Positions 44,104 through 53,155 are shown, counted from the first letter of the stretch. The stretch is DNA of 64,000 nucleotides from Fluviicola chungangensis (GCF_007558725.1 NZ_VLPL01000008.1:159467-223466); one strand, 5' to 3'. Program-made: numbers and translations. The notes: generated from the sequence alone by a model not told the origin.

Positions 44104-46386
44104 ATGAAAACACTTTTACTAAAATCGGGACTCTTTGTTGTCGTTTTAACACTGATTTCCACCGGCAAATTATTTGCTTTTACCGCCGTTACGGATGGCG
44201 ATTGGACCGATCCGGCAACTTGGGGAGGCACGGCGCCTTCCGGCAATGTAAGTAACCAGGATATCACTATTCCGTCAGGTATTGATGTGAATATGAATAC
44301 CAATGTCACCTTTTCAGGTCTCCTGAACAGCTTTACGGTAGACGGAACCCTCACAAGCTCTACGAATAGCGAATTGTCGATCCAGACAGGTACCTTTAAC
44401 GGAAGCGGTGATGTGGATATTCAACGGATCGTATTCACAGGGTTGTTGGTTTCTTATTCCTTTTCGGGCGACATGACCGTGAATACCTTCGTCAATTCCG
44501 GATCCATTATTGCCTTTACGTCTCAGGTTACTGTTACGGATTCATTGCACCTGGACGATGGAACACTGACCTTAAATACCGGGTCTAATTTAATGCTGAA
44601 TGCGAATGCAAAAGTGGTGCGAAACAACGGGTCGTTAGCAACGACCGGTGGCGTTTTTAATTCGGGAGGTGCATACCATGTGCATTACATCGGTGGATCG
44701 AAAACTACCGGTATTGAGATTAATTCCATGGACATGGAGAATGCAGATATTACCCTGGACGACAATGCTTCTGTTCTGACAATGGGAAGCGATTTGATCA
44801 TTCACGGGAACTTAATGCTGAACACAGGTACACTGAATGTAGGTGCAAACGACCTGGAAATTCATGGAAATATGGATATTCAATCCGGAACGGCACTCAC
44901 CACAACTGCAGCATCCAATGTAACCATTGAAACGGCCAGTTCACTAAGCTCCGGGCTGGTATTTACTTCGGGATCTTCCGTAGATCAGTTTGCCATTAAT
45001 TACACCGGAAGTTCAGGATCCGTCATTCTTAAGAGTTCTCTATCAGTTGCGGGAGAATTGCAATTGCACAACGGGACACTAAGTATTGAAAGTGGTGCAG
45101 TATTGACCATGAGCGCAGGAAGCCTCGTACAGGTCATAAATGGGAAACTGGAAAACGGCGGAGGTACATTTACAGGGACAGCTTCTTATGATGTCGAATA
45201 CCTGGGAGACTCAACCACGACAACGGGAGAAGAAATCACCGGTTCCGGATTGAATGATGTGGAAGTGAACCTGGCAGAGGGAGAAGTGATGCTGGACGAC
45301 GATGCGACTGTTGGCGGAGAATTAAGCTTGGTAAGCGGAAAATTAAACCTGAATTCCAATAACCTGGTATTGAACGGAACATTGGACCAGGAATCTTCCA
45401 GCCCGATCGTCGGGAATATGAACTCCGATTTACACTTAAATATCACTTCAGCAGGCAATGATACCATTTATTTTGACGGTTCGAATTCCGACCTGGAGCA
45501 ATTGATCGTTGATGTAACAGGTGGAGGCGACATCGTATTGGGATCCGGGCTTCATATCCACGATGAATTAACAATGACAAGCGGAAGTGTCCGGCTAATG
45601 AACGACAACCTGGTTGTGGAACAGGATGCAAACATTACGGGATACAGCGATACCAGATACATTGTGACACCAAATGCCGGAAAACTTCAGATGTATGTAC
45701 CGGCTTTTTCATCGTACGTAGTATTCCCGGTCGGAACGGAATCGAGCTATTCGCCGGCGAGTATTCAACAGGTTTCAACAGGTACGGCAGGCAATTTCAT
45801 GGTAAAAACATTCAACGGTTTGTTTACCGGTGGAACTGAAAATTCAGGATTCAACAGTGCAACCGGCGGAAGTGTAGTGAATAGAACCTGGCTGGTAGAA
45901 TCAGATGCAGGGACAGTGAATATGAACCTGAAATTAGGTTGGATGGTGACATCCGAAGTTAATGGTTTCGACCGCACCAACGCATACATTACACATTATA
46001 CGAATAATGATTGGGATACACAGGTATCCGGAAGTGCAACCGCCGGAGCAAACAGTACTTACGAGATCAGCCGCTCGGGGATTACCAGTTTAAGTCCTTT
46101 CGCCGTTGCGGATGAAGATGCTGAATTGATTGTGGATGAAAATGAATTGTTGACCATCCATTTGTACCCGAATCCATGTACGGATGTGATGAACGTGACG
46201 TATGCAAGTGCAAACAATCATCCATATACCTGCCAGGTAACGGATGTTACAGGAAGGGTTTACGAGGTGGCACGTACCGGAGAAAACCAAATGGATGTTT
46301 CGGCTTTGAGCAAAGGCACGTATTTATTGAAAATGATCGATACAGAAACAAATAAAGTATCCGTCAGACAATTTGTTAAGCAATAA
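44104..46386 (+). CDS. T9SS-secreted beta-helical surface protein
   Basis: 760 residues. Signal peptide (LFVVVLTLISTGKLFAF), then repeated Asn/Gly-rich strands of parallel beta-helix type (DDGTLTLNTGSNLMLNANAK; SGKLNLNSNNLVLNGTL; similar units around residues 60-540). It ends in a type A T9SS sorting domain (LLTIHLYPNPCTDVMNV ... SKGTYLLKMIDTETNK). Its repeat style matches that of the truncated T9SS gene at 61866, so the two may be paralogues. Function unknown, probably cell-surface. A terminator follows at 46448. Confidence 0.87.
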   Translation: MKTLLLKSGLFVVVLTLISTGKLFAFTAVTDGDWTDPATWGGTAPSGNVSNQDITIPSGIDVNMNTNVTFSGLLNSFTVDGTLTSSTNSELSIQTGTFNGSGDVDIQRIVFTGLLVSYSFSGDMTVNTFVNSGSIIAFTSQVTVTDSLHLDDGTLTLNTGSNLMLNANAKVVRNNGSLATTGGVFNSGGAYHVHYIGGSKTTGIEINSMDMENADITLDDNASVLTMGSDLIIHGNLMLNTGTLNVGANDLEIHGNMDIQSGTALTTTAASNVTIETASSLSSGLVFTSGSSVDQFAINYTGSSGSVILKSSLSVAGELQLHNGTLSIESGAVLTMSAGSLVQVINGKLENGGGTFTGTASYDVEYLGDSTTTTGEEITGSGLNDVEVNLAEGEVMLDDDATVGGELSLVSGKLNLNSNNLVLNGTLDQESSSPIVGNMNSDLHLNITSAGNDTIYFDGSNSDLEQLIVDVTGGGDIVLGSGLHIHDELTMTSGSVRLMNDNLVVEQDANITGYSDTRYIVTPNAGKLQMYVPAFSSYVVFPVGTESSYSPASIQQVSTGTAGNFMVKTFNGLFTGGTENSGFNSATGGSVVNRTWLVESDAGTVNMNLKLGWMVTSEVNGFDRTNAYITHYTNNDWDTQVSGSATAGANSTYEISRSGITSLSPFAVADEDAELIVDENELLTIHLYPNPCTDVMNVTYASANNHPYTCQVTDVTGRVYEVARTGENQMDVSALSKGTYLLKMIDTETNKVSVRQFVKQ

Positions 46387-46447
46387 ACTTCTTCAGTTGG
46401 TACTGACGCGTGTTGGCACCGGTTTCTTGCAAAAGCGATATGAAAAG

Positions 46448-46480
46448 TCCCGATCTTGTTTATAGCGGATCGGGATTTTT
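46448..46480 (+). terminator. Terminator after the beta-helical T9SS gene
   Basis: TCCCGATC (46448-46455) pairs with GATCGGGA (46468-46475) followed by five T. The 12-nt loop makes it moderately strong. Confidence 0.7.
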
Positions 46481-46617
46481 GGTTTTACTGATCTTCCTGC
46501 TCGTAAAGACCTTACATTACTAAATGAGTGATCAGCATAATGAAGTCACACCATAGAAATTCATTCTAATTACTGGTTGGACATGTGTATCCGTAATTCG
46601 GCGTGCGTAATTAGCAA

Positions 46618-46986
46618 TCAGGATTTTCCCCTTAAAATCTTTTCCATCTTCTTTCCCTTGGCCAGTTCATCAACAAGCTTGTCAAGATACCGGGCTTTTT
46701 TTGTCAACGGAGTTTGGATTTCTTCGATGCGGTAACCACAAATCATCCCGGTAATCAGTTCGGCATTCGGATTTAAGTCTGCACGATTAAAAAACTCTTC
46801 GAAAGTCACTTTTTCATCTATCAGCTTCCGCAGTTTCTTCTCATCAAACCCGGTAAGCCATTCAATGACTTCGTGCAGCTCCTGGACCGTTCTTCCTTTT
46901 GTTTCAACCTTTTTCACATAGTGCGGGTAAACCGAAGCGAAGATCAGTTTTGCAAATTTTTGGTCATGTTCCGGCGTTGTACTCAT
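46618..46986 (-). CDS. DUF2200 family protein
   Basis: 122-residue soluble helical protein of DUF2200. The family cues are visible: HDQKFAKLIFASVYPHYVKKVE, GRTVQELHEVIEWLTGFDE, and FFNRADLNPNAELITGMICG near the middle. Length matches the family (about 120). Function is unknown. It stands alone; its promoter would lie in the gap before 47033. Same-phylum copies are often isolated housekeeping-like genes. Confidence 0.9.
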   Translation of the reverse strand: MSTTPEHDQKFAKLIFASVYPHYVKKVETKGRTVQELHEVIEWLTGFDEKKLRKLIDEKVTFEEFFNRADLNPNAELITGMICGYRIEEIQTPLTKKARYLDKLVDELAKGKKMEKILRGKS

Positions 46987-47312
46987 ATCTGAAAGCTTTC
47001 TTCAAAGGTAAGGAAAGTAAAATAGTTTCAAAATGGGCGGTTTCAAACGAATTTTGGTCCTTTTGAAGCACTTATTCTCCAGGTGTGTGAACCTGAACGA
47101 ATCAAACGATAGAACTGTTATAATTGTTAGTAAAAAAATGTTAAATGTACATTTATTCACGGATTCAAATCGTTCGCAACTGACTGTATTTATTGATATA
47201 TCAATTAATAAGAAACTGATATTCAGTAATTCAAACGAAACAATTCGGTGAATAGACGGCAGGCAAAGTTGCTTACTTTAAAAACAGTTTTAGAGGGAAA
47301 CAAAACATCGGG

Positions 47313-47342
47313 TTGTACAGAATTTTCAATGGTTTATCTTTG
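47313..47342 (+). promoter_or_regulatory. Strong promoter of an intergenic transcript
   Basis: TTG (47313-47315), 19-bp spacer, TATCTTTG (47335-47342), a full consensus match, in a 590-bp region without a supported gene. Transcription would start near 47349 and run to the terminator at 47496. Confidence 0.6.
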
Positions 47343-47348
47343 CTTAAA

Positions 47349-47525
47349 CAATCAGTTGAAAAGTGAAATTAGTTGATTTCAGGTATCCTTAAATCAAGTA
47401 AAGAAATAGAGTTTGTACTGTTTTTGAAAAACAAAGAGTTAGAACTCAAAGGCGCTCTTACGCAAGAGTTGGTTAGGTTAAGTTGTAGTAAAAAGAACCC
47501 ACGGACTATGTTCGTGGGTTTTTAA
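47349..47525 (+). ncRNA. Candidate ~175-nt non-coding RNA
   Basis: Bounded by a consensus promoter and an intrinsic terminator, with no credible reading frame inside. Predicted hairpins: TTGATTT/AAATCAA (47373-47379 with 47391-47397), GTTTT/AAAAC around 47420-47432, and CTCTT-ACGC-AAGAG (47455-47468), then the terminator stem. The size and end-to-end structure are like 6S or another regulatory RNA, but no conserved motif was recognised, so the family is left open. It is convergent with the pentapeptide-repeat regulator gene. Confidence 0.5.
47496..47525 (+). terminator. Terminator of the candidate ncRNA
   Basis: AACCCACGGA (47496-47505) pairs with TTCGTGGGTT (47511-47520), one G-T, with a 5-nt loop, followed by a T run. 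Confidence 0.75.
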
Positions 47526-47576
47526 GACTCAAAAAATCCTCCAGGGAATAAAATCAAACAAAAAACACGAATCCCT

Positions 47577-48470
47577 TCACATATTCACCAACTCGACTCC
47601 GCTTAGATCTGCCTTTCCGTTCTTTAAAAATTCATATGTCATGCGATCTGCCTGGCAATTGATGAATTTGACTTGCTTGAGACTTTTGTTCTTAAAGAAC
47701 GTATTTGTGAGCACCGCATTTTGAAAAGTAACGCGTTTGAAAGCACAGAGCTCAAAACAGCAGTCTTCTATCATTCCTTCAAAAACCAGGTCCGCAAGAT
47801 ACATTCCCTGGAAAGTAGTATGCTTCCAATGTGCCTGATCCAGCGTACTTTTTTCGATCCCTCCGGATTTAAAAACTGCTTCGGAGAAATCAGTACCTGT
47901 GAAATCACAGCCTGAGATATAACTTCCCGAGAATTCGGTACCGTTCCATAAGCATTCCCGGAATTGGTTTTGGGTCATATGCGAACTCTTCAGGCGACTG
48001 TTACTAAGGTCCGACTGGGAAAAATCACAACTCATTACGTGATTGTCGCTAAGTTGCAGTCCCGACAAATCCGAACCGATGAATTTGCAATTCTTCATGT
48101 GAGAGGAGCTGAATTTTTCATTCAGGTTTTTGAGTCCCGAGAAATCCGCATCCGCCCAGCTTCCTTTCGACATGTTCCAGTTGAGTTTTTTCTCCTGTTT
48201 CTGTTTTCCTGCCGGCGATTGAATGGATTCCGCTGATTTTTCTCCCGGAGATGATGCGGATTGAAACCCTTCCGAAAAGTAATTCAGGTCGACCTGCAGG
48301 ATTTCTGCCAAACGATTCAGTGTAATGATATCCGGCATGGATTCCCCGCGTTCCCATTTTCCTACCGCCTGTGGACTGATAAATAAAAGTTCGGCAAGCC
48401 CTGCCTGGGAAATGGAACTTTTTTTTCTTGCTTCGGTGATTTTGTCACCAATCGTTTTTGTACTTAACAT
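47577..48470 (-). CDS. XRE-type HTH regulator with pentapeptide repeats
   Basis: 297 residues. The N-terminus is a Cro/CI helix-turn-helix (residues ~8-62: KITEARKKSSISQAGLAELL, ISPQAVGKWERGESMP). After a Ser/Gln linker comes a long series of pentapeptide-like repeats (~100-290: ADADFSGLKNL, CKFIGSDLSG, CDFSQSDLSN, CDFTGTDFSE). Pentapeptide repeats fold as a right-handed quadrilateral helix and can mimic DNA. The pairing suggests a regulator whose C-terminal part binds a protein or mimics its operator. Direct repeats upstream (48541-48576) may be its own operator. Confidence 0.87.
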   Translation of the reverse strand: MLSTKTIGDKITEARKKSSISQAGLAELLFISPQAVGKWERGESMPDIITLNRLAEILQVDLNYFSEGFQSASSPGEKSAESIQSPAGKQKQEKKLNWNMSKGSWADADFSGLKNLNEKFSSSHMKNCKFIGSDLSGLQLSDNHVMSCDFSQSDLSNSRLKSSHMTQNQFRECLWNGTEFSGSYISGCDFTGTDFSEAVFKSGGIEKSTLDQAHWKHTTFQGMYLADLVFEGMIEDCCFELCAFKRVTFQNAVLTNTFFKNKSLKQVKFINCQADRMTYEFLKNGKADLSGVELVNM

Positions 48471-48499
48471 ACCCTTTTTTTTAATTGATTTCGATAAGA

Positions 48500-48576
48500 C
48501 AAAGGTATCGGAGTGCCTGTACAGGTCAGATAAAAATACAACTACTTATGGTTGTAATTGCACTACTTTTAGTTGT
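48500..48576 (-). promoter_or_regulatory. Promoter and paired repeats upstream of the XRE regulator
   Basis: On the minus strand TACCTTTG (reverse of 48500-48507) fits TAnnTTTG. Upstream of it are two direct repeats, ACTACTTATGGTTGT (48541-48555) and ACTACTTTTAGTTGT (48562-48576), 13 of 15 identical and 21 bp apart, two turns of the helix. They are plausible binding sites for the XRE regulator or another factor. The -33 is poor (CTG), so regulation may be by activation. Confidence 0.5.
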
Positions 48577-48736
48577 TATTTGAAGCTAAAAGTGGTATTT
48601 GGCAGTTTTTACTTCGGATGAAGTTTTTTTGAAGTGTCCGCATGGGTGTTTTTATCCGAAAATAGGGATTATTAACATCTGATAATTTTGTTTCATAAGC
48701 CATGAGCAGTAACTTATTGATCCAAAATAAGGAGAG

Positions 48737-49249
48737 ATGATGTTACAAGCTTTAATAGATGAATTCGAAAACGAAGTAAAAAGCACGCGCAGATTACTTC
48801 AGGCTGTTCCTGCAAGTCATATCGGTTTCAAACCATCACCGGTGTCCTGGTCCATGGGAGAACTGGCACAGCACATTGCAACGATTTATTATTGGTATGT
48901 GGGAACACTCACGATGGATGCATACGATGTGTCGGCCGACAAACTGGAGCGCGGCCCGGCAGATGACATTCATGCCACGCGTGATCTCTTTGAAGCAAAT
49001 GTTGAAAAAGCCAGAGCAGCCTTGCATTCCCTGAAAGAAGAAGATTTACAGGTTCAATGGGTAATGAAGTCAGGAGACCGAACTATTTTGGGTCCGTTCC
49101 CGAGAGGAATAGTGGTACGCAGTTTCCTGTTCAATCACATTTATCATCATCGCGGAGAAATGATTGTGTATTTGCGTTCTACTGGCAACCCGGTTCCCGG
49201 ATTATACGGTCCGACCTATGAAGAAAGCAACTTCACTCAGGCAAAATAA
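48737..49249 (+). CDS. DinB-family metal-dependent protein
   Basis: 170 residues of the DinB/YfiT-like four-helix fold. His ligands for a metal ion are visible in SMGELAQHIATIYYWYVG and near FNHIYHHRGEMIVYLRSTG; family context and spacing fit. The ATG at 48737 has an AAGGAG ribosome-binding site; a second in-frame ATG follows directly. The family includes thiol-dependent transferases with bacillithiol-like cofactors; the substrate here is unknown. It stands alone between the XRE regulator and a PAS kinase. Confidence 0.88.
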   Translation: MMLQALIDEFENEVKSTRRLLQAVPASHIGFKPSPVSWSMGELAQHIATIYYWYVGTLTMDAYDVSADKLERGPADDIHATRDLFEANVEKARAALHSLKEEDLQVQWVMKSGDRTILGPFPRGIVVRSFLFNHIYHHRGEMIVYLRSTGNPVPGLYGPTYEESNFTQAK

Positions 49250-49375
49250 TCAACCGTACTTCAGGAAAAAAGGTAAGTGCTTCAACTAAAAAACACTTAG
49301 TTGTATGTACTTGGTTTTTTTGTATATTAAGGGTGCGATTTTGGTAATTATTTTTACTAATTAAACACTACTTCA

Positions 49376-50395
49376 TTGAAAAAATCGATATTAAATTTAA
49401 GTATTCTGGACAGTTTGCTGGAAGGATTCCAGGTAATCGATTACAGCTGGAAATACCTGTATGTAAACAGGACAGTTGCAAATCAGGGGCAAAGTACCAT
49501 TGATAGTTTATTGGGTAAAACGATGATGGAATGCTATCCGGGAATCGAAAACACCTTTATGTTCAGTCAGCTTGAAAAGTGTATGAAGGAGCGGGTAACC
49601 CTCCAGTTTGAAAATGAATTTACCTATAATGATGGAAGCAAGAATTGGTTCGAGTTGCGCATAGAACCCATTCCCGAAGGGATTTTCATACTATCTACCA
49701 ATATTACCAATCGCAAACAGGCAGAAGAGGAATTGCTTCAACTGAAAGACGACCTGGAGAATAAAGTACAAAAACGCACGGCTGAGTTGGAAAAACTCAA
49801 CAACGAAAAAGATGTGATCCTGAAAGAAATGCACCACCGGGTGAAAAATAATCTGCAGATCATTTCCAGTTTGATTCGCCTTCAGATGGAAGAAGGAGAT
49901 GCTAATTTTAACGGCATTCTTGACAAAACCCAATCGCGTATAGAAACCATTGCAAGTATTCATGAATCGCTCTACAAACACAAAGATCTGGCGCTCATAA
50001 ATGTTGCAAATTACTGGGAAAAGTTGTTCAAGGATTGCCTGAATTCCCTGGTGAATGAACCGGCAAATTTCAAACTGATTCTTGATATCGACTACCTGGA
50101 GCTTCCGGTAGATAAAATGATTCCGCTGGCTTTATTGATCAACGAATGGATCACGAATTCCATCCTGCACGGGTTTAAAAAAAGGGACCATGGAGAGATC
50201 TATCTTGGACTTAGGCTGAAAAATGGAAAATACCTCCTGACTTATAAGGATGATGGAGCGGGTTTTTCCGAAATTTCAGATGATGATTACCACCTCGGGC
50301 ATTTTTTAATCGAAGGGTTTGCCGAACAACTCAATGGAACCCTTCAAAAATTACCTGCTGATAGAGGAGTTCATTTTGAACTGGAGTTTGAATGA
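49376..50395 (+). CDS. PAS domain sensor histidine kinase (HisKA_2)
   Basis: 339 residues, cytosolic. The frame opens after a TAA at 49358 and contains no ATG until far inside the PAS domain, so the TTG at 49376 is the start. PAS domain at ~8-115 (DSLLEGFQVIDYSWKYLYVN, FILSTNITNRKQAEEEL), coiled coil to ~145, then HisKA_2 with KEMHHRVKNNLQIISSLIRLQ (His at ~152). The HATPase domain follows, with the Asn box LINEWITNSILHGFK and DDGAGF. No receiver gene is adjacent, so it is an orphan kinase. A strong terminator follows at 50458. Confidence 0.85.
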   Translation: MKKSILNLSILDSLLEGFQVIDYSWKYLYVNRTVANQGQSTIDSLLGKTMMECYPGIENTFMFSQLEKCMKERVTLQFENEFTYNDGSKNWFELRIEPIPEGIFILSTNITNRKQAEEELLQLKDDLENKVQKRTAELEKLNNEKDVILKEMHHRVKNNLQIISSLIRLQMEEGDANFNGILDKTQSRIETIASIHESLYKHKDLALINVANYWEKLFKDCLNSLVNEPANFKLILDIDYLELPVDKMIPLALLINEWITNSILHGFKKRDHGEIYLGLRLKNGKYLLTYKDDGAGFSEISDDDYHLGHFLIEGFAEQLNGTLQKLPADRGVHFELEFE

Positions 50396-50457
50396 AAAAA
50401 GAGAAAGGACCTTACCTGATTAAGTTTGTTTTAGTTCTGTTTGGTCTTCGTTTTACA

Positions 50458-50488
50458 AACGGATAACTGACTGGTTATCCGTTTTTTT
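50458..50488 (+). terminator. Terminator after the PAS kinase gene
   Basis: AACGGATAAC (50458-50467) pairs perfectly with GTTATCCGTT (50474-50483) and is followed by a T run. Loop of 6 nt. Confidence 0.85.
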
Positions 50489-50575
50489 GTGTTTCACTTG
50501 TTTTCTCTATAACTGGTTTTGACTGGTAACTGTCCTGTTAAACGAATTCATTCAGGAATTTTTTTTAAAAGAAAA

Positions 50576-50623
50576 TTGTGTAGTTAAATAACTTCATATA
50601 TATTTGTAGTCAAATAGCTACAC
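50576..50623 (+). promoter_or_regulatory. Autoregulated ArsR operator-promoter (copy B)
   Basis: TTG (50576-50578), a 20-bp spacer carrying the imperfect palindrome GTAGTTAAATAACTTC (50580-50595), TATATTTG (50599-50606), then GTAGTCAAATAGCTAC (50606-50621) over the start site. The ATG at 50625 follows at once, so the mRNA leader is only about 12 nt. Compare copies at 13237 and 56680. Confidence 0.75.
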
Positions 50624-50624
50624 A

Positions 50625-50963
50625 ATGAATTTAAGAAGAGATGTATTTCAGGCTATAGCCGACCCAACGAGGAGGGCAATATTGTTATTGGTGGCAACTC
50701 AGTCTATGACAGCCGGGGCAATTGCTTCCAATTTTGATACCGCACGACCAACCGTTTCAAAACATTTGCAAATCCTGACCGAATGCGAATTGCTTCGTCA
50801 AACACAAAACGGCCGGGAAGTTTACTATCACATCAATGCGAAAAGTATGAAAGAAGTGGCCGACTTTATCGAGCCGTTCCGCCAAATATGGGATGAACGA
50901 TTCAATAAACTCGAAGAAATCATGAAAAACTACGAGAAGTCTAATCGAAAAATGAAAAGTTAA
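50625..50963 (+). CDS. ArsR-family winged-helix regulator (cluster B)
   Basis: 112 residues; opens [19 protein letters not shown] and has the recognition region [19 protein letters not shown] and the [11 protein letters not shown] wing, close in sequence to the copy at 56747. No cysteine metal site of the ArsR type is visible, so this branch probably senses something other than arsenic or zinc, or acts as a redox/ligand switch. The gene begins on top of its own operator, so autorepression is expected. It leads the cluster 50625-53620. Confidence 0.92.
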   Translation: MNLRRDVFQAIADPTRRAILLLVATQSMTAGAIASNFDTARPTVSKHLQILTECELLRQTQNGREVYYHINAKSMKEVADFIEPFRQIWDERFNKLEEIMKNYEKSNRKMKS

Positions 50964-51067
50964 AATGAAAAGTAGGCATTGTTATTTCACCTTTCCACGA
51001 CATATATCTTCTTTTCAATGCTCCATTTTACATTTTCAATTCTTCAAATCCTTTAAAATTTTTAACT

Positions 51068-51538
51068 ATGGAAAGAAAAACACAAGTGCACGCCGAAGAC
51101 GGCAAACAGGAATTGATCATCACCCGAGAATTTGATCTTCCTTTGGAGTTATTGTTCAAAGCGTATGAAGAAGCAGAGATTGTGGAACAATGGATGGGAA
51201 CCAAAGTACTGAAGCTGGAAAATAAAAAACATGGCAGCTACCTGTTCGAAACAACCGATCCGATGGGAAATAAACACGGTTTCAATGGGGTAATCCACGA
51301 TTTTATCCCCGGCGTTAAGATCACCAGGACCTTCGAAATGGAAAATGCTTCTTTTGGTCCTCAGATGGAGTTTTTGGAATTTGAGAAACTGACGGATGCT
51401 AAAAGTAAGCTGACCATGCACGTGGTGTATCGGTCAAACGAGATCCGTGACCAGATCCTGAAACTTCCGTTTGTACAGGGAATTAACATGGCGCACAATC
51501 GGATTGAAGAATTGCTTAAAAATGGAATAACCCATTAA
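51068..51538 (+). CDS. SRPBCC (AHSA1-like) protein, cluster B
   Basis: 156-residue SRPBCC fold (REFDLPLELLFKAYEEAEIV, VEQWMGTKVLKLENK, GGVIHDFIPGVKI-like strand). It lies 104 bp after arsR and 16 bp before the DoxX gene, so it is probably in one transcript. Unlike the copies at 13340 and 57116 it lacks the WWAPKP motif (here QWMGTK), so it belongs to a different subgroup. The ligand is unknown. Confidence 0.85.
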   Translation: MERKTQVHAEDGKQELIITREFDLPLELLFKAYEEAEIVEQWMGTKVLKLENKKHGSYLFETTDPMGNKHGFNGVIHDFIPGVKITRTFEMENASFGPQMEFLEFEKLTDAKSKLTMHVVYRSNEIRDQILKLPFVQGINMAHNRIEELLKNGITH

Positions 51539-51554
51539 TTAATTAATTTAGAAA

Positions 51555-51932
51555 ATGAGGACAAAAAAAATAATTTATTGGATTGCCACGATCTGGCTTT
51601 CATTGGGAATGCTTTCAACGGGAATTGTTCAATTGCTTCAAATGGAGCAGGATACGAAGCGTATGGCCGAATTACATTATCCGGTCTACCTTCTGACTTT
51701 ATTGGGAATCTGGAAAATACTCGGAGTGATCGCGGTGTTGGTCCCAAAATTCCCGATCTTAAAGGAATGGGCCTACGCCGGATTTTTCTTCGCGATGTCA
51801 GGTGCAGTATTTTCACACCTTGCATCTGGAAGCCCGGCAAGTGAAATCTTCCCTTCGATCTTGCTTTTAGTTTTAACTGTTGTATCTTGGTATTTCAGAC
51901 CGGAGGGAAGGAAAGCTGCGGTAATAAATTGA
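51555..51932 (+). CDS. DoxX-like membrane protein, cluster B
   Basis: 125-residue four-helix membrane protein of the DoxX-like type. Hydrophobic segments are IIYWIATIWLSLGMLSTGIV, YLLTLLGIWKILGVIAVLV, GFFFAMSGAVFSHLA and FPSILLLVLTVVSWYF. DoxX-like proteins are linked to redox or thiosulfate metabolism in some bacteria, but small ones in ArsR/SRPBCC clusters have no defined role. It follows the SRPBCC gene by 16 bp and is followed 4 bp later by the YdeI/OmdA gene. Confidence 0.82.
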   Translation: MRTKKIIYWIATIWLSLGMLSTGIVQLLQMEQDTKRMAELHYPVYLLTLLGIWKILGVIAVLVPKFPILKEWAYAGFFFAMSGAVFSHLASGSPASEIFPSILLLVLTVVSWYFRPEGRKAAVIN

Positions 51933-51936
51933 TTGT

Positions 51937-52557
51937 ATGAATCCGAAAGTTGATTGGTTTTTCGAGAAAGAAGAAAAGTGGAAGGAGGAGGTGAATGAAC
52001 TGAGAAAAATAGTGCTTGAATGTCATTTGACCGAAGATTTGAAATGGGGCTGTCCGTGCTATACGTATGAAAAGAAAAACATTGTTCTGATCCATGTGTT
52101 CAAAGAATACTGTGCACTCTTGTTTTTCAAAGGAGCTTTGATGAAAGACCCGAAAAAAATTCTCATTCAGCAAACAGAAAATGTACAATCTGCAAGACAA
52201 GTACGTTTCGCGAACCTGAAGGAAATCAAATCTCTGGAAACTGAGCTGAAGAAATACATTTTCCAGGCGGTGGAAGTAGAAGAATCCGGGAAGAAAGTAG
52301 CATTGAAGAAAACGAAGGAATACCCGGTCCCGGAGGAATTAACGGCTAAATTCAAGGATAATCCTCCGTTGAAGAAAGCTTTTGAGGCATTGACTCCTGG
52401 AAGGCAACGGGCATATATACTTCATTTTTCGCAACCGAAGCAAACCCAAACCCGTGAGTCGCGAATCGAAAAATCCATTCCGCATATTTTGGAGGGGAAA
52501 GGATTGAATGACGTGAATGAGTATTTAATACGGAAAAAAGCATCGAAAAATGAGTAA
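51937..52557 (+). CDS. YdeI/OmdA and DUF1801-like protein, cluster B
   Basis: 206 residues. The N-terminal ~110 resemble DUF1801 (EVNELRKIVLECHLTEDLKWGCPCYTYEKKNI, split across the domain). The C-terminal part is the OmdA/YdeI-type helical region (LKKAFEALTPGRQRAYILHF and RIEKSIPHILEGKG). Stress-associated family of unknown biochemical function. Overlaps the next gene by 8 bp, so the two are translationally coupled. Confidence 0.85.
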   Translation: MNPKVDWFFEKEEKWKEEVNELRKIVLECHLTEDLKWGCPCYTYEKKNIVLIHVFKEYCALLFFKGALMKDPKKILIQQTENVQSARQVRFANLKEIKSLETELKKYIFQAVEVEESGKKVALKKTKEYPVPEELTAKFKDNPPLKKAFEALTPGRQRAYILHFSQPKQTQTRESRIEKSIPHILEGKGLNDVNEYLIRKKASKNE

Positions 52558-53107
52558 ACAATTATCCGCTGAAGCTGCAAAGGAACTAATGAGTGTACTA
52601 AAAAAACGCTTCGAAAAACACCCGGATCGCCACAAGGGAATGGATTGGTCGAGCATACAGGCCAAACTGGAAGCAAATCCGGAAAAACTCTGGTCACTGG
52701 ATGAAATGGAAAGCAGTGAAGGGGAACCGGACGTAATCGGTTACGATGAGCAAACAAACGAATACCTGTTTTGCGATTGTTCGCCGGAAAGCCCCAAAGG
52801 ACGCAGAAGTTTGTGTTATGACAAGGAAGCATGGAATTCCCGGAAAGAGCATAAACCTTCGGGAAGTGTATTGGAACGTGCAAAAGAAATGGGAATTGAG
52901 CTCCTGACAGAAACGCAGTACCGCGAATTGCAAAGCCTGGGAACATTCGATTTGAAAACATCGAGCTGGGTAAAAACACCGGTGGAAATCCGGAAACACG
53001 GAGGTGCCATATTTTGTGATCGCCGTTATGGAGCGGTTTTCATGTACCACAATGGAGCAGAATCGTATTATGCTGCAAGAGGATTTAGAGGAATGTTGAG
53101 AGTATAG
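52550..53107 (+). CDS. DUF4256 protein, cluster B
   Basis: 185-residue soluble protein of the DUF4256 family, with visible cues KRFEKHPDRHKGMDW, LWSLDEMESSEGEPDVIGYD, FCDCSPESPKGRRSLCYD and RKHGGAIFCDRRYGAVFMYHNGA (broken over residues ~155-178). ATG 52550 overlaps the upstream stop by 8 bp. Its constant companions in this cluster are ArsR, SRPBCC, DoxX and YdeI; no function is known. Confidence 0.87.
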   Translation: MSKQLSAEAAKELMSVLKKRFEKHPDRHKGMDWSSIQAKLEANPEKLWSLDEMESSEGEPDVIGYDEQTNEYLFCDCSPESPKGRRSLCYDKEAWNSRKEHKPSGSVLERAKEMGIELLTETQYRELQSLGTFDLKTSSWVKTPVEIRKHGGAIFCDRRYGAVFMYHNGAESYYAARGFRGMLRV

Positions 53108-53155
53108 CTTCAATAATGCAACACAAATTAAATTTTGAACCATTTTTTCTACTTT

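Noticed and set aside
47033..47251. 72-codon plus-strand frame
   Set aside because: No family cue, and composition is that of random AT-rich sequence; the region also holds the candidate ncRNA promoter downstream.
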